This document shows positions 36,457 through 44,182 of a stretch of 64,000 nt of DNA, piece by piece. The stretch covers positions 124,001-188,000 of the forward strand of contig NZ_JWHL01000003.1 in NCBI RefSeq assembly GCF_018132105.1. Direction: 5' to 3'. The notes beneath the pieces were generated by a model, which was not told where the DNA came from, searched no databases, and saw nothing but the letters and a program-made list of their open reading frames with translations. Position 1 is the first letter of the stretch; each line of letters begins with the position of its first letter. The translations under genes were made by a program, and so were the position numbers. Source of the stretch: Methanocalculus chunghsingensis. Its GTDB lineage: Archaea; Halobacteriota; Methanomicrobia; Methanomicrobiales; Methanocorpusculaceae.

Positions 36457-37465
36457 AGGGTGCACCTTAACCGGTGTCCTCTCTGTCACCTGTTTTTTGC
36501 AGGATGCCGTCACGGTGATACATGGTCCGACCGGCTGCACCCATCATAACGCCTCACTTCTCCATGCATCACTTGCCGAGAACGACTGTTTTGATATACC
36601 CCTCCTTGTATCAAGCAATGTCAGCGAAGAGGAGGTGATCTTCGGCGGTGAGGGGGCACTGATGCAGGCGATCCGCTCTGCAGAATCCTACAACCCATCC
36701 CTCATCTGTGTCGTCTCCACCTGTATCGCAGAGACCATCGGTGATGATACAGCCGCTGTCTGCAGGGAGTCACGGGGTGTTCCGGTTGTCCATATTCCGG
36801 GATCCGGGTTTCTTGGTGGTGGCTTCTCTGATGGAATACAGAATGCACTCATGAGCCTGATGGATCTCTCGTCCCCTGATCTCCATTCCACTGAGGAAGG
36901 TGTGATGATCGTCGGTGAGAAGAATCTTGAATATGAGGCGGAGGAGAACTATGCTGAAGTTGCCCGCCTCCTCTCCCTCCTCGATATCGACTCAGGCCTC
37001 AGGTTCGTCCGGAGGATGCCCGCGGGAGACTGTTCCCGGATCAGTTCCGCCCGCTACGCAATCCTGCGCGATCCCTCACTTGATCCGATAGGATCTGCTC
37101 TCTCTTCCCGTTTTGGAACCGAGATCATTTCTGGTTTCCCCCTCGGGCTGGAGGGGAGTCTCCGGTTCCTCCGTCAGGCAGGGGATATGGCGGGAATAGA
37201 CGCTCTTCCTGCGATCCGGGATGAGGAAGGGATGCAGGATGATCTTGTGGCGACATTTTCTGATCTTGCAGGTATTTCAGTCTCGATTAATACTTCTATG
37301 GCCGATCCTGGTGTTCTCCAGGTTGCACGTACGGTCATGGACTCACTCGGTATGGTAGAGGAAGACCCGGGAATCCCCCTCCCTCTCCCGTTTGATCCAC
37401 CCGTCGGAACCACCGGTGTCCGGAGGATGCTCCAGAGCTGGCGGAGGGGTATTTCACGTGCCTGA
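36416..37465 (+). CDS. Nitrogenase component 1-like protein, NifD/NifE-like
   Basis: The 349-residue protein resembles the catalytic-type subunit of nitrogenase-like reductases. Cysteines occur at the three P-cluster positions: C16 (GC.LTG), C41 (HGPTGC) and C103 (STC before IGDD). A further cysteine, C206 in [11 protein letters not shown], lies where NifD/NifE have their cofactor-binding cysteine (an inferred alignment). The protein is about 130 residues shorter than NifD and lacks its usual C-terminal part. The only usable start is ATG at 36416, which overlaps the NifH-like gene by 41 bases. The substrate is unknown. Confidence 0.83.
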   Translation: MILNHSHTDISRNEGCTLTGVLSVTCFLQDAVTVIHGPTGCTHHNASLLHASLAENDCFDIPLLVSSNVSEEEVIFGGEGALMQAIRSAESYNPSLICVVSTCIAETIGDDTAAVCRESRGVPVVHIPGSGFLGGGFSDGIQNALMSLMDLSSPDLHSTEEGVMIVGEKNLEYEAEENYAEVARLLSLLDIDSGLRFVRRMPAGDCSRISSARYAILRDPSLDPIGSALSSRFGTEIISGFPLGLEGSLRFLRQAGDMAGIDALPAIRDEEGMQDDLVATFSDLAGISVSINTSMADPGVLQVARTVMDSLGMVEEDPGIPLPLPFDPPVGTTGVRRMLQSWRRGISRA

Positions 37466-38570
37466 ATGTATCAATCCCATCTGGCCATGTGCCCTGACAG
37501 GGGCTGTCGCGTTTCTTGCCGGTTATACCGGGATATCTGTGGTGATTCACGGGTCGAGCGGCTGTTATTATTATCCAAAATCCCTCATCAGAACCCCTCT
37601 CTTCGGTTCGTTCATTCTGCACGATGAGGTCGTCTTCGGAACCGGAGAACGGCTTCGATCAGTTGTTGCAGAGGTTTCAAAAAGGGGGGGGCGGGTCGCG
37701 GTTGTCAACTCCTGTGTTCCTGCCCTGATGGGTGAGGATCTCGCCCCGTATCTTGATGGGTATTCTGCTCTCTTCGTTGATGCACCAGGATTTCTAGGGG
37801 GGGTCGAGACAGGCTATCGTATCGCCGGAGAGACGCTGATGGGAGAGGCGGCAATAACCGGAGATGGAGCGAATATCGGGGGTGTCTGCCTTCTTGATCC
37901 CTTCTGGCGGGGTAATCTGCATGAAGCAAGGAGAATGCTTGCACGTGCCGGTATTCCCGTCGGGACAGTTGTCGCAGCTGATCATATTAAGGCTGTCTCT
38001 CATGCCTCCCCTCTGACGGTGATGGTCAATCCTGATTATCCCGCGATTATTGGCGAGGATTCCGGGTCACTCCTCGGCATATCATCATGCAGCGATACGA
38101 TCATGCGGGTTTCGGAGAGGGTACCCGGTGCGGATCCCTCCCCTCTTCTTGATGAATGCAGACTTGCTGAGGAGCGTGCTATCACCGCCTGTGAGAAATA
38201 TCTGAGGCGGCACGATCCCCCGGTTGCCGCCATCGCCGCACAGGCAGGATACGCTTCGTTCTTTGGTGAAATCCTGACAACGTATCTTGGAGCCGACTCT
38301 CCGCTCATCCTTCCAAGAAATGACTCTTCTGGTGTGGCTGTCACGGATTATGCCACAATCGCCGATGCTCTCTCCTCTGATGAATATACGCTTATCCTTG
38401 GATCAAGCTATGAGCATCAGATGCAGCCCTGTGCAGCATTCGTTGGTATCACCCCTCCACAGAGGGGAAGGGTGATCCTTGGAAGCCCGCCCCTTGCAGG
38501 TAGTGAAGGGATGCTCAACGGGGTTGAGATGATCCTTAACGCCTGCATGGACCGGAAGAAAAAAGTCTGA
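37458..38570 (+). CDS. Nitrogenase component 1-like protein, NifK/NifN-like
   Basis: The 370-residue protein is the likely partner of the preceding NifD-like protein. The three P-cluster-position cysteines are C11 (WPCALTGA), C36 (HGSSGC) and C86 (VVNSC before MGEDL), giving with the other subunit a full set of six. HGSSGCYYYP matches the NifK pattern HGSQGC. It starts at GTG 37458 with GGAGGGG about nine bases upstream and overlaps the previous gene by 8 bases. It is the last gene of the operon; a hairpin follows. Confidence 0.83.
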   Translation: MPECINPIWPCALTGAVAFLAGYTGISVVIHGSSGCYYYPKSLIRTPLFGSFILHDEVVFGTGERLRSVVAEVSKRGGRVAVVNSCVPALMGEDLAPYLDGYSALFVDAPGFLGGVETGYRIAGETLMGEAAITGDGANIGGVCLLDPFWRGNLHEARRMLARAGIPVGTVVAADHIKAVSHASPLTVMVNPDYPAIIGEDSGSLLGISSCSDTIMRVSERVPGADPSPLLDECRLAEERAITACEKYLRRHDPPVAAIAAQAGYASFFGEILTTYLGADSPLILPRNDSSGVAVTDYATIADALSSDEYTLILGSSYEHQMQPCAAFVGITPPQRGRVILGSPPLAGSEGMLNGVEMILNACMDRKKKV

Positions 38571-38585
38571 TTTGATCCGGTGTGA

Positions 38586-38606
38586 GAGACGGGATGGCCC
38601 CGTCTC
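38586..38606. terminator. Hairpin between convergent genes
   Basis: A perfect 8-bp inverted repeat (GAGACGGG and CCCGTCTC) with a 5-base loop lies between the ends of the NifK-like gene and the betaine-binding-protein gene. It has no T-tract, so it may only slow or end transcription from either side or protect 3' ends. Confidence 0.4.
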
Positions 38607-38626
38607 CGTTACCGGTATGATCCTGT

Positions 38627-39502
38627 TCAGCCGTGAAGCCAGTAGTTGACCTTGTCAGGGTTGGCTGCAATCCATGCCTGGGCGGCTTCCTTGTCAGGGA
38701 CACCGTCTTCAATGGCAGTCATAACTTCTGCAATGTCATCGCCGGTCCACTCGAACCGTTCGATGATGGCATATGCTTCAGGCTGGTCCTCTTTGAGTCC
38801 GAGACGGGCGATAGTGACGACATCTTCAGCATCGCCATAGACACCCTTTGGATCATCAAGGAACTTTAGGTCCCAGCGGCCGAACTTCCAGTGTGGAGCC
38901 CATCCGGTGACGACGACCCACTCCTCGCTGTTGATGGCTGATCGAAGTTCAGCTGCCATGCCTGCACCGCTGCTTGCAACAAGCTCATAATCGAGATCGT
39001 ACTCTTCAATGGCGTTCTCTGTTGCAGTCATAATTCCTGCGCCAGGGTCGATTCCGATGATCTTTCCATCAAAGTTCTCCACAACGCCGTTCATCTCCTC
39101 AATGGAGTCGATAGTGACGTATGCAGGTACGACAAGACCGATACGTGCTTCTCCTTTGATATTCTCGTTTACGTAGTCGAGATCATCTCCATACTCCTCC
39201 CAGTATGTTGCGTGGGTGAAGGGGAGCCATGCTGTCGTGGTGACGTCAATATCGCCCCGGGCAAGACCTGCATAGAGTGGCCCTGCATCCACACCCATGA
39301 TCGTTACATCATATCCTGCTTCTTCAAGGACCTCTCCGAGGACATGTGAACTGGCAATGGCACAGTCCCAGGTGACCAGCCCGATGGTAATCTCTTTTGC
39401 AGGCTCAGCAGGTGTCTCATCAACACATCCTGTTACAAGGACTGCTGAGAAGAGTATAAGCCCTATGATAAGGGGAATAAATGTTCGTTTTGTAATCATC
39501 AT
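38627..39502 (-). CDS. opuAC: Glycine betaine ABC transporter, substrate-binding lipoprotein
   Basis: The protein of about 291 residues captures compatible solutes outside the membrane for the OpuA/ProU-type transporter. A signal peptide with hydrophobic core ends in a lipobox-like LVTGC, so it is probably membrane-anchored. The mature part has the OpuAC fold, with aromatic residues for a betaine cage (such as TWDCA, TAWLPFTH, GWAPHWKF). ATGs at 39502 and 39499 both fit the GGTGA site upstream; ATG at 39514 is also possible. A TATA box 60-80 bases upstream suggests its own promoter in addition to the operon's. Confidence 0.93.
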   Translation of the reverse strand: MMITKRTFIPLIIGLILFSAVLVTGCVDETPAEPAKEITIGLVTWDCAIASSHVLGEVLEEAGYDVTIMGVDAGPLYAGLARGDIDVTTTAWLPFTHATYWEEYGDDLDYVNENIKGEARIGLVVPAYVTIDSIEEMNGVVENFDGKIIGIDPGAGIMTATENAIEEYDLDYELVASSGAGMAAELRSAINSEEWVVVTGWAPHWKFGRWDLKFLDDPKGVYGDAEDVVTIARLGLKEDQPEAYAIIERFEWTGDDIAEVMTAIEDGVPDKEAAQAWIAANPDKVNYWLHG

Positions 39503-39570
39503 TTCACCATCCATCCCGGTTCATTCGTTGGGATAAATAAAAGTCTATAGAGACCGATACTGCTTTTGAG

Positions 39571-39585
39571 ATTAATATATTAAAA
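39571..39585 (-). promoter_or_regulatory. TATA box upstream of the betaine-binding protein gene
   Basis: On the minus strand the sequence reads TTTTAATATATTAAT in the 101-base gap after the permease gene. A second promoter here would raise binding-protein levels above those of the membrane subunits, which is common for ABC importers. Confidence 0.5.
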
Positions 39586-39603
39586 AAGTTGGTGGGTATC
39601 TTT

Positions 39604-40449
39604 TTATTTGATGAGGTTCTGGGTGATCCGATCAAGGATAATGGCGATGATGACAATGGCAAGTCCTGCCTCAAACCCCATCGCGATATTAACCCTCTGA
39701 ATCCCGACGAGAACCTGGTATCCCAGACCTCCTGCGCCGATCATCGATGCGATGACGACCATCGAGAGGGCGAGCATGATACACTGGTTCACACCTGCCA
39801 TGATCGTCGGGAGTGCCACAGGCAGCTGCACCTTGATCAGTTTCTGGCGGGGAGTGGCACCGAAGGCATCGGAGACCTCGATCAGTTCGGTTGGAATCTG
39901 ACGAATACCGAGATTTGTCAGCCTGATTGCAGGCGGCATCGCAAAGACGACTGTTGCAATCATACCCGGAACATTACCGAGACTGAAGAAGATAACTGCC
40001 GGAACGAGATACACGAACGCCGGCATCGTCTGCATAAAGTCGAGGAGAACCCTGACAACAGCATTGATGGAGTCACTGTTTGCCGCAAGGATGCCGATCG
40101 GTATCCCGATAAGCAGAGCAATAATGGTTGATGCAAGGACGAGTGCGAGTGTCATCATCGCATGATCCCAGAGCTGAAGATTCCATATCAGGAGCAGTCC
40201 GATAAAGCTGAGTATTGCTAGTTTGTGATCCTTCCGTGTGACAAAATAGACGATGATCGCAAGAATCGGGATGAAGATCTCCGGTGGCAGGAACATAAGA
40301 ATTTCCTGAAATCCGTTTAAGAGGTACCGTAGTACTGCGGTAATTCCATCAAGGAGCCACCCGAGATTGGCCTCAATCCAGTCGACGAGATCTGATACGA
40401 ATGCCCCGACAGGGATCTTCGGGAGATCAATTCCAATATTAAGCGACAA
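39604..40449 (-). CDS. opuAB: Glycine betaine ABC transporter, permease
   Basis: The 281-residue membrane permease has an N-terminal hydrophilic stretch, then about six transmembrane segments and the ABC-permease EAA-like loop (DAFGATPRQKLIKVQLPVALP). This loop docks on the ATPase. The start is uncertain: TTG at 40449 has AAAGGAGAG at a good distance, whereas the TTG at 40473 and GTG at 40458 do not. The start overlaps the ATPase gene by 11 bases. The annotated 5' end therefore rests on the ribosome binding site. Confidence 0.9.
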   Translation of the reverse strand: MSLNIGIDLPKIPVGAFVSDLVDWIEANLGWLLDGITAVLRYLLNGFQEILMFLPPEIFIPILAIIVYFVTRKDHKLAILSFIGLLLIWNLQLWDHAMMTLALVLASTIIALLIGIPIGILAANSDSINAVVRVLLDFMQTMPAFVYLVPAVIFFSLGNVPGMIATVVFAMPPAIRLTNLGIRQIPTELIEVSDAFGATPRQKLIKVQLPVALPTIMAGVNQCIMLALSMVVIASMIGAGGLGYQVLVGIQRVNIAMGFEAGLAIVIIAIILDRITQNLIK

Positions 40450-41659
40450 TTGGTTCACTCTCCTTTCGGGCAAGTGCAGAGAGGACCGATCCTCTCACAA
40501 TGATCCCCTTGAGTCTGTTATCATCATCCATCACCGCAAGCGGAAGTTTTGCTTCAGCAATCATCGGAATGATATCTGCAAGCGGTGTAGTCAGATGAAC
40601 CTGTGGAACGTCAGTTGTGACTATCCCTTCGAGGGTTGTATGATCATTCTTCACCGCCTCGACGACATCGTCGATGGTTACTATCCCTTTCAGAATACGG
40701 TGCTGTGTCACCACAAAGAGGTTTGAGATCCCATATTCTTTCATCAGCCTGGCAGCCAGGCGTGGACCGCTTTTGCAGGAGATGATCGGATCAGCCTTCT
40801 TCATCACATCCTGTGCTGTCAGTACCCGGGTCATATCAACATCGGCGACGAAACGCTCAACATATTCATTGCTGGGGTTCATCAGGATCTCTTCAGCAGT
40901 TCCGATCTGAATGATCTTTCCATCCTTCATGAGTGCGATCCGGCTTCCGACCTTCAGGGCTTCATCAAGATCATGGGTGACAAAGATGATCGTCTTGCTC
41001 AGCCTTTGCTGGAGATCTATCAGCTCGTCCTGCATATCACGACGGATAAGTGGATCAAGGGCACTGAATGCCTCATCCATCAGGAGAATGTCTGCATCGC
41101 TTGCGAGTGCGCGTGCAAGGCCCACCCGCTGCTTCATTCCTCCTGAGAGCTGATCCGGCATGCTCTCCTCATAGCCGGCAAGTCCAACGAGCTTGATCGC
41201 CTCTGCGGCTTTTGTATGCCGCTCTGGAATGTCAATCCCCTGGATCTCAAGACCGAAGGCGACGTTATCGATGATCGTCCGGTGCGGCAGCAGGGCAAAG
41301 TTCTGAAAGATCATTCCGAGCTGCTGCCTGCGAATCTTCCGCATCTCCTCATCGTCCATTCCGACGATATCTCTTCCATTTATGATGATGCTTCCCTCAG
41401 TCGGCTCGATAAGACGGTTTAAGCATCGGAGAAGAGTTGACTTTCCACATCCTGAAAGCCCCATTAAGACGAATATCTCACCTTTGTATACCTCAAAAGA
41501 GTTATTGTCAAGACCTACTGTCAGCCCGGTCTTTTCAAAGATCTCCGGCTTTTTTTTCCCTTCTTTCAGCATCTGAACTCCTTTTTCGGGTTTACTGCCA
41601 AAAACCTTGTACAAATTTTTTACTTCTATCTGTATCTCCGGGGTTTCTTCTTCGTCCAT
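40439..41659 (-). CDS. opuAA: Glycine betaine ABC transporter, ATP-binding protein
   Basis: The 406-residue ATPase powers betaine uptake. It has Walker A GLSGCGKST, the signature LSGGMKQRVGLARAL and Walker B LLMDEAFSALDP. The C-terminal third carries two CBS domains, which in OpuA sense ionic strength and control transport. ATG at 41659 has GGAGG seven bases upstream and starts the family sequence; the longer frame to 41707 does not. It is first in the opuAA-AB-AC operon. Confidence 0.95.
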   Translation of the reverse strand: MDEEETPEIQIEVKNLYKVFGSKPEKGVQMLKEGKKKPEIFEKTGLTVGLDNNSFEVYKGEIFVLMGLSGCGKSTLLRCLNRLIEPTEGSIIINGRDIVGMDDEEMRKIRRQQLGMIFQNFALLPHRTIIDNVAFGLEIQGIDIPERHTKAAEAIKLVGLAGYEESMPDQLSGGMKQRVGLARALASDADILLMDEAFSALDPLIRRDMQDELIDLQQRLSKTIIFVTHDLDEALKVGSRIALMKDGKIIQIGTAEEILMNPSNEYVERFVADVDMTRVLTAQDVMKKADPIISCKSGPRLAARLMKEYGISNLFVVTQHRILKGIVTIDDVVEAVKNDHTTLEGIVTTDVPQVHLTTPLADIIPMIAEAKLPLAVMDDDNRLKGIIVRGSVLSALARKESEPIVA

Positions 41660-41968
41660 AGTAGTGCCTCCATAAATGTCTTCTTCCGGTGGGTACAGTG
41701 GTTTCACCCTCCCTCCGGAACTGAATCTGGATGATAAAATAATATGTTCTTATGGCTTCTGTCTCAAAAACCTTCCTGCCTTAGTACCCTTGTATAAATC
41801 CCTAATAGCTGTTTGGGTCATGAAATGATTCTATTCGTGAGGTAATATTGTAAAAAACCAGTCTTCGCCTGAGGATCTTCTGCAGCCCGGGCGATAGCAG
41901 CCTTTCTGTCGGATTGAAACGGGTATTGACAAAGGCTTTAGGGTTATGGTGCTTATATTGATATCAAT
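41660..41968. other. Intergenic region between opuAA and a membrane FKBP-like gene
   Basis: This 309-base divergent region holds no gene that I can see. On the minus strand, TTTATACA at about 41792-41799 and TATTTTATC-like sequence near 41735-41745 are possible TATA boxes for opuAA. A GGATTGAAAC sequence at 41911-41920 resembles the end of a CRISPR repeat but occurs only once. A G+C-rich patch lies near 41875-41900 without an obvious structure. Confidence 0.5.
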
Positions 41969-42664
41969 ATGGCACAGCAGAAGAAGAAAAAGAAGGCAGA
42001 ACCGATCAACTGGACAAAGATTGGAGCGATATCCATCGCCATACTCTTTGCTGCAATGATGGCGCTCTCTCTTCTTGGTACCGGGTGGATAGGCGGACTT
42101 CGTGCAATTCAGCCTGGCGATGGTGTTGTTATCGATTATACAATATATAATGGTGAAGGAATACCTGTTCTGACCACTTCCGATCTGGTCATGGCAGATG
42201 CAGAGGGGGATGGTGTTTTTGTCTATCTATCAGGGCCGATTCAGGTGACTGCAGGGTATGCTCCGGCAGATGACACTATTGCCATTCCTCACCAGTATGG
42301 TGGTATCTCTCCGTTTGCACTCTTCAGAACAGAGTTTAAGGCGATAACTGATTCCGTCATCGGACATCGTGAACGTGACCGGGTCACCGTTCCATTTACC
42401 TTTGAGGATCCTGATGCCCCGCTTACCAGGGAGATGACCCTTGAACAGTTTGAAGGAATAGGCGGCGATTTTGAGACAGTACAGATTGGCGATCTTGTTC
42501 CTCTCGGATTTGCGGACTCTCCAACGATAGCTCTTGATGATATTGAGCCGGATGTCATGACGCGGTTTGCCTATGTGACAGCTATGACCGATGAGACGAT
42601 TACGCTCAGATATGGGTATTCACATGCCGTCGTCACGATACAATCTGTAAGAGCGGCATCATAG
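41969..42664 (+). CDS. Membrane-anchored FKBP-like protein
   Basis: The 231-residue protein starts with a lysine-rich stretch (QQKKKKK) followed by one transmembrane segment (about 18-40), so it is anchored with most of the chain outside the membrane. The outer part opens with a strand pattern like slyD/FKBP peptidyl-prolyl isomerases (IQPGDGVVIDYT) and ends with a beta-rich segment. Several FKBP active-site residues are not clear, so isomerase activity is uncertain. A small thioredoxin-like gene follows 41 bases downstream. Confidence 0.65.
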   Translation: MAQQKKKKKAEPINWTKIGAISIAILFAAMMALSLLGTGWIGGLRAIQPGDGVVIDYTIYNGEGIPVLTTSDLVMADAEGDGVFVYLSGPIQVTAGYAPADDTIAIPHQYGGISPFALFRTEFKAITDSVIGHRERDRVTVPFTFEDPDAPLTREMTLEQFEGIGGDFETVQIGDLVPLGFADSPTIALDDIEPDVMTRFAYVTAMTDETITLRYGYSHAVVTIQSVRAAS

Positions 42665-42705
42665 AACCAATACTTTTTTCATCTTCACCACGAAGAATCT
42701 CCATC

Positions 42706-42966
42706 ATGGCAGTGAAGATTCTCTCCTTTTACCAGGATGGGTGTATGGGGTGCCTTGAACAGGACCCTATTAACGATCAGATTGAAGAGGCGTTATCAGT
42801 TACCATCGAATCGATTGATGCAAAATCGAGCCCTGAATATATAAGTGAGTATAAACTCAGGGTGACGCCGACGACGGTCATTATTTCAGATGGAGCCGTC
42901 GTCGAGAAGTTTGAGGGTGTTCTTCATCGTGAGGAGTTTGAAGAACTCGTTAAAAAATACTTATGA
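42706..42966 (+). CDS. Thioredoxin-family protein, CMGC active site
   Basis: This 86-residue thioredoxin fold protein has the active-site motif CMGC (13-16) and the cis-proline strand RVTPTTVI. The spacing is shorter than that of bacterial thioredoxins and resembles small archaeal thioredoxins/glutaredoxins. It probably reduces disulfides in partner proteins. It lies downstream of the membrane FKBP-like gene and its end overlaps the convergent zinc-finger gene by 6 bases. Confidence 0.88.
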   Translation: MAVKILSFYQDGCMGCLEQDPINDQIEEALSVTIESIDAKSSPEYISEYKLRVTPTTVIISDGAVVEKFEGVLHREEFEELVKKYL

Positions 42967-43533
42967 CCGCTCACCATAGATCCGCTTTATAAAACGGGCC
43001 TCTGCATAGGAACCTGGTTTTCTGACAACCTGCCCATCCCTCATTTTTATTCGGGTTACACGGAACTGACGTCCTCCGACCTCTGTGATCTCTCCGATGG
43101 TATAAGCAGTCTCGCCATCAACGCCTTCATAGAGCGGTATCGTTGTTGCTCCTTTATGGAGTGATGCACGGATGATGACCGTATCGATAACCCTTGTCCA
43201 GAGGCAGGTGATCTCCTTTGCGGATGCTCTCCTTCGCCGGGCCGGTCCAACTTCTATTCCTGTCACTTCGACACCAAAGGCATCGTCTCCGACATCTGCA
43301 ACGAATGTGTCCCCGATGTTCACCAGATCATCATCTGAGAGTTCTATGGTCCCTTTGTTTGATTCTGCTTCATTACTGACGATCGCAGGGATCTCAAGTA
43401 CGGCAGGAAACGTAATAGTGGTTCGGTGTATGTGATCACACTCACAACAACGTACTGTGGCGGGTGATCCATCACGAACGATATCGTGATCGGTCTCCTC
43501 TTCACAACCCGGGCATCTGATCGATATCGACAT
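42961..43533 (-). CDS. HVO_0476-type zinc-finger protein
   Basis: The 190-residue protein has an N-terminal zinc finger with two cysteine pairs (CPGC and CCEC, residues 8-11 and 29-32) and a beta-rich, conserved middle domain of archaeal DUF-type (HVO_0476 family). The basic patch GPARRRRASAKE might bind nucleic acid. The molecular role is unknown. It is convergent with the thioredoxin-like gene (6-base overlap) and divergent from the DUF371 gene. Confidence 0.82.
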   Translation of the reverse strand: MSISIRCPGCEEETDHDIVRDGSPATVRCCECDHIHRTTITFPAVLEIPAIVSNEAESNKGTIELSDDDLVNIGDTFVADVGDDAFGVEVTGIEVGPARRRRASAKEITCLWTRVIDTVIIRASLHKGATTIPLYEGVDGETAYTIGEITEVGGRQFRVTRIKMRDGQVVRKPGSYAEARFIKRIYGERS

Positions 43534-43566
43534 GCTCTATAGGTGGTACATAGAGACTCATAAACG

Positions 43567-43995
43567 ATGGAGATCAGGGAAGTCATACAGTGCCGGGGCC
43601 ATGCCAATGTCACCGGTCGTCATCCGACGACATTTATGATCACGACTGAAGAAGAGATGACCCTTAACGGCGATTGTATTATTGGTATTTCAGCAGACAA
43701 ATCTCTCCATGACCTTTCAGATGCTTTCTCCGATCTTCTCTCTGATGACAGGACGATTCTGCGAACAATACTGGTGGCTGAAGGTATCGCCTGCGAGATT
43801 CGGTCAGAGGGATCTGCTCAGATGGCGCTTGATCACCCGACAGATCTCGTCTGGAGGAGGAGCGATTACGTCTGCGGCCGTACAATAGGTATCCGGTCGA
43901 ATTACGTGGCGCGCACTCTTCCGAAGGGGCTGATAGAGGCGCTCTCCTCTGGTGCCCTGATGGAGGTCACCCTTATCGCAGAAAGGATGGATTAA
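43567..43995 (+). CDS. DUF371 family protein
   Basis: The 142-residue protein matches the archaeal DUF371 family, recognisable by the N-terminal GHANVTGRHPTTFMIT and the C-terminal region with a conserved DYVCGRTIGIRSN segment. It appears beta-rich and soluble, with no signal peptide. The function is unknown. It is divergent from the HVO_0476-type gene and ends 4 bases before the convergent xseB. Confidence 0.85.
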   Translation: MEIREVIQCRGHANVTGRHPTTFMITTEEEMTLNGDCIIGISADKSLHDLSDAFSDLLSDDRTILRTILVAEGIACEIRSEGSAQMALDHPTDLVWRRSDYVCGRTIGIRSNYVARTLPKGLIEALSSGALMEVTLIAERMD

Positions 43996-43999
43996 CCAT

Positions 44000-44182
44000 C
44001 TACTCTTCTGTAATCTCAAGTATTCGCAGTTCTGCCTGCGACAGGAATGATTCGCATCGATTGATAAGATCAATACCATCCTTATACAGCCTGATGCTCT
44101 CGTCAAGGGGTGTATCAGGATCTTCAAGCTTTCGTGCAATCTCACGGAGTCGTTTTACCATCTCTTCATACGTCTCTGTCAT
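44000..44182 (-). CDS. xseB: Exonuclease VII small subunit
   Basis: This 60-residue helical protein assembles around the large subunit of exonuclease VII, which degrades ssDNA from either end. The family pattern is clear: a first helix ending EIARKLEDPDTPLDES, then IRLYKDGIDLINRC and a short end. It overlaps xseA by 17 bases. Exonuclease VII is a bacterial enzyme, so its presence in an archaeon points to gene transfer. Confidence 0.92.
   Translation of the reverse strand: MTETYEEMVKRLREIARKLEDPDTPLDESIRLYKDGIDLINRCESFLSQAELRILEITEE

Noticed and set aside
35641-37465. Calling the first two nitrogenase-like genes cfbC and cfbD
   Set aside because: The D-like protein keeps three NifD-like cysteines and a STC-IGDD pattern that I do not recall in CfbD, and a third NifK-like gene follows. 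The assignment needs a tree.
41911-41920. GGATTGAAAC, like the end of a CRISPR repeat
   Set aside because: It occurs once, with no repeated units or cas genes.
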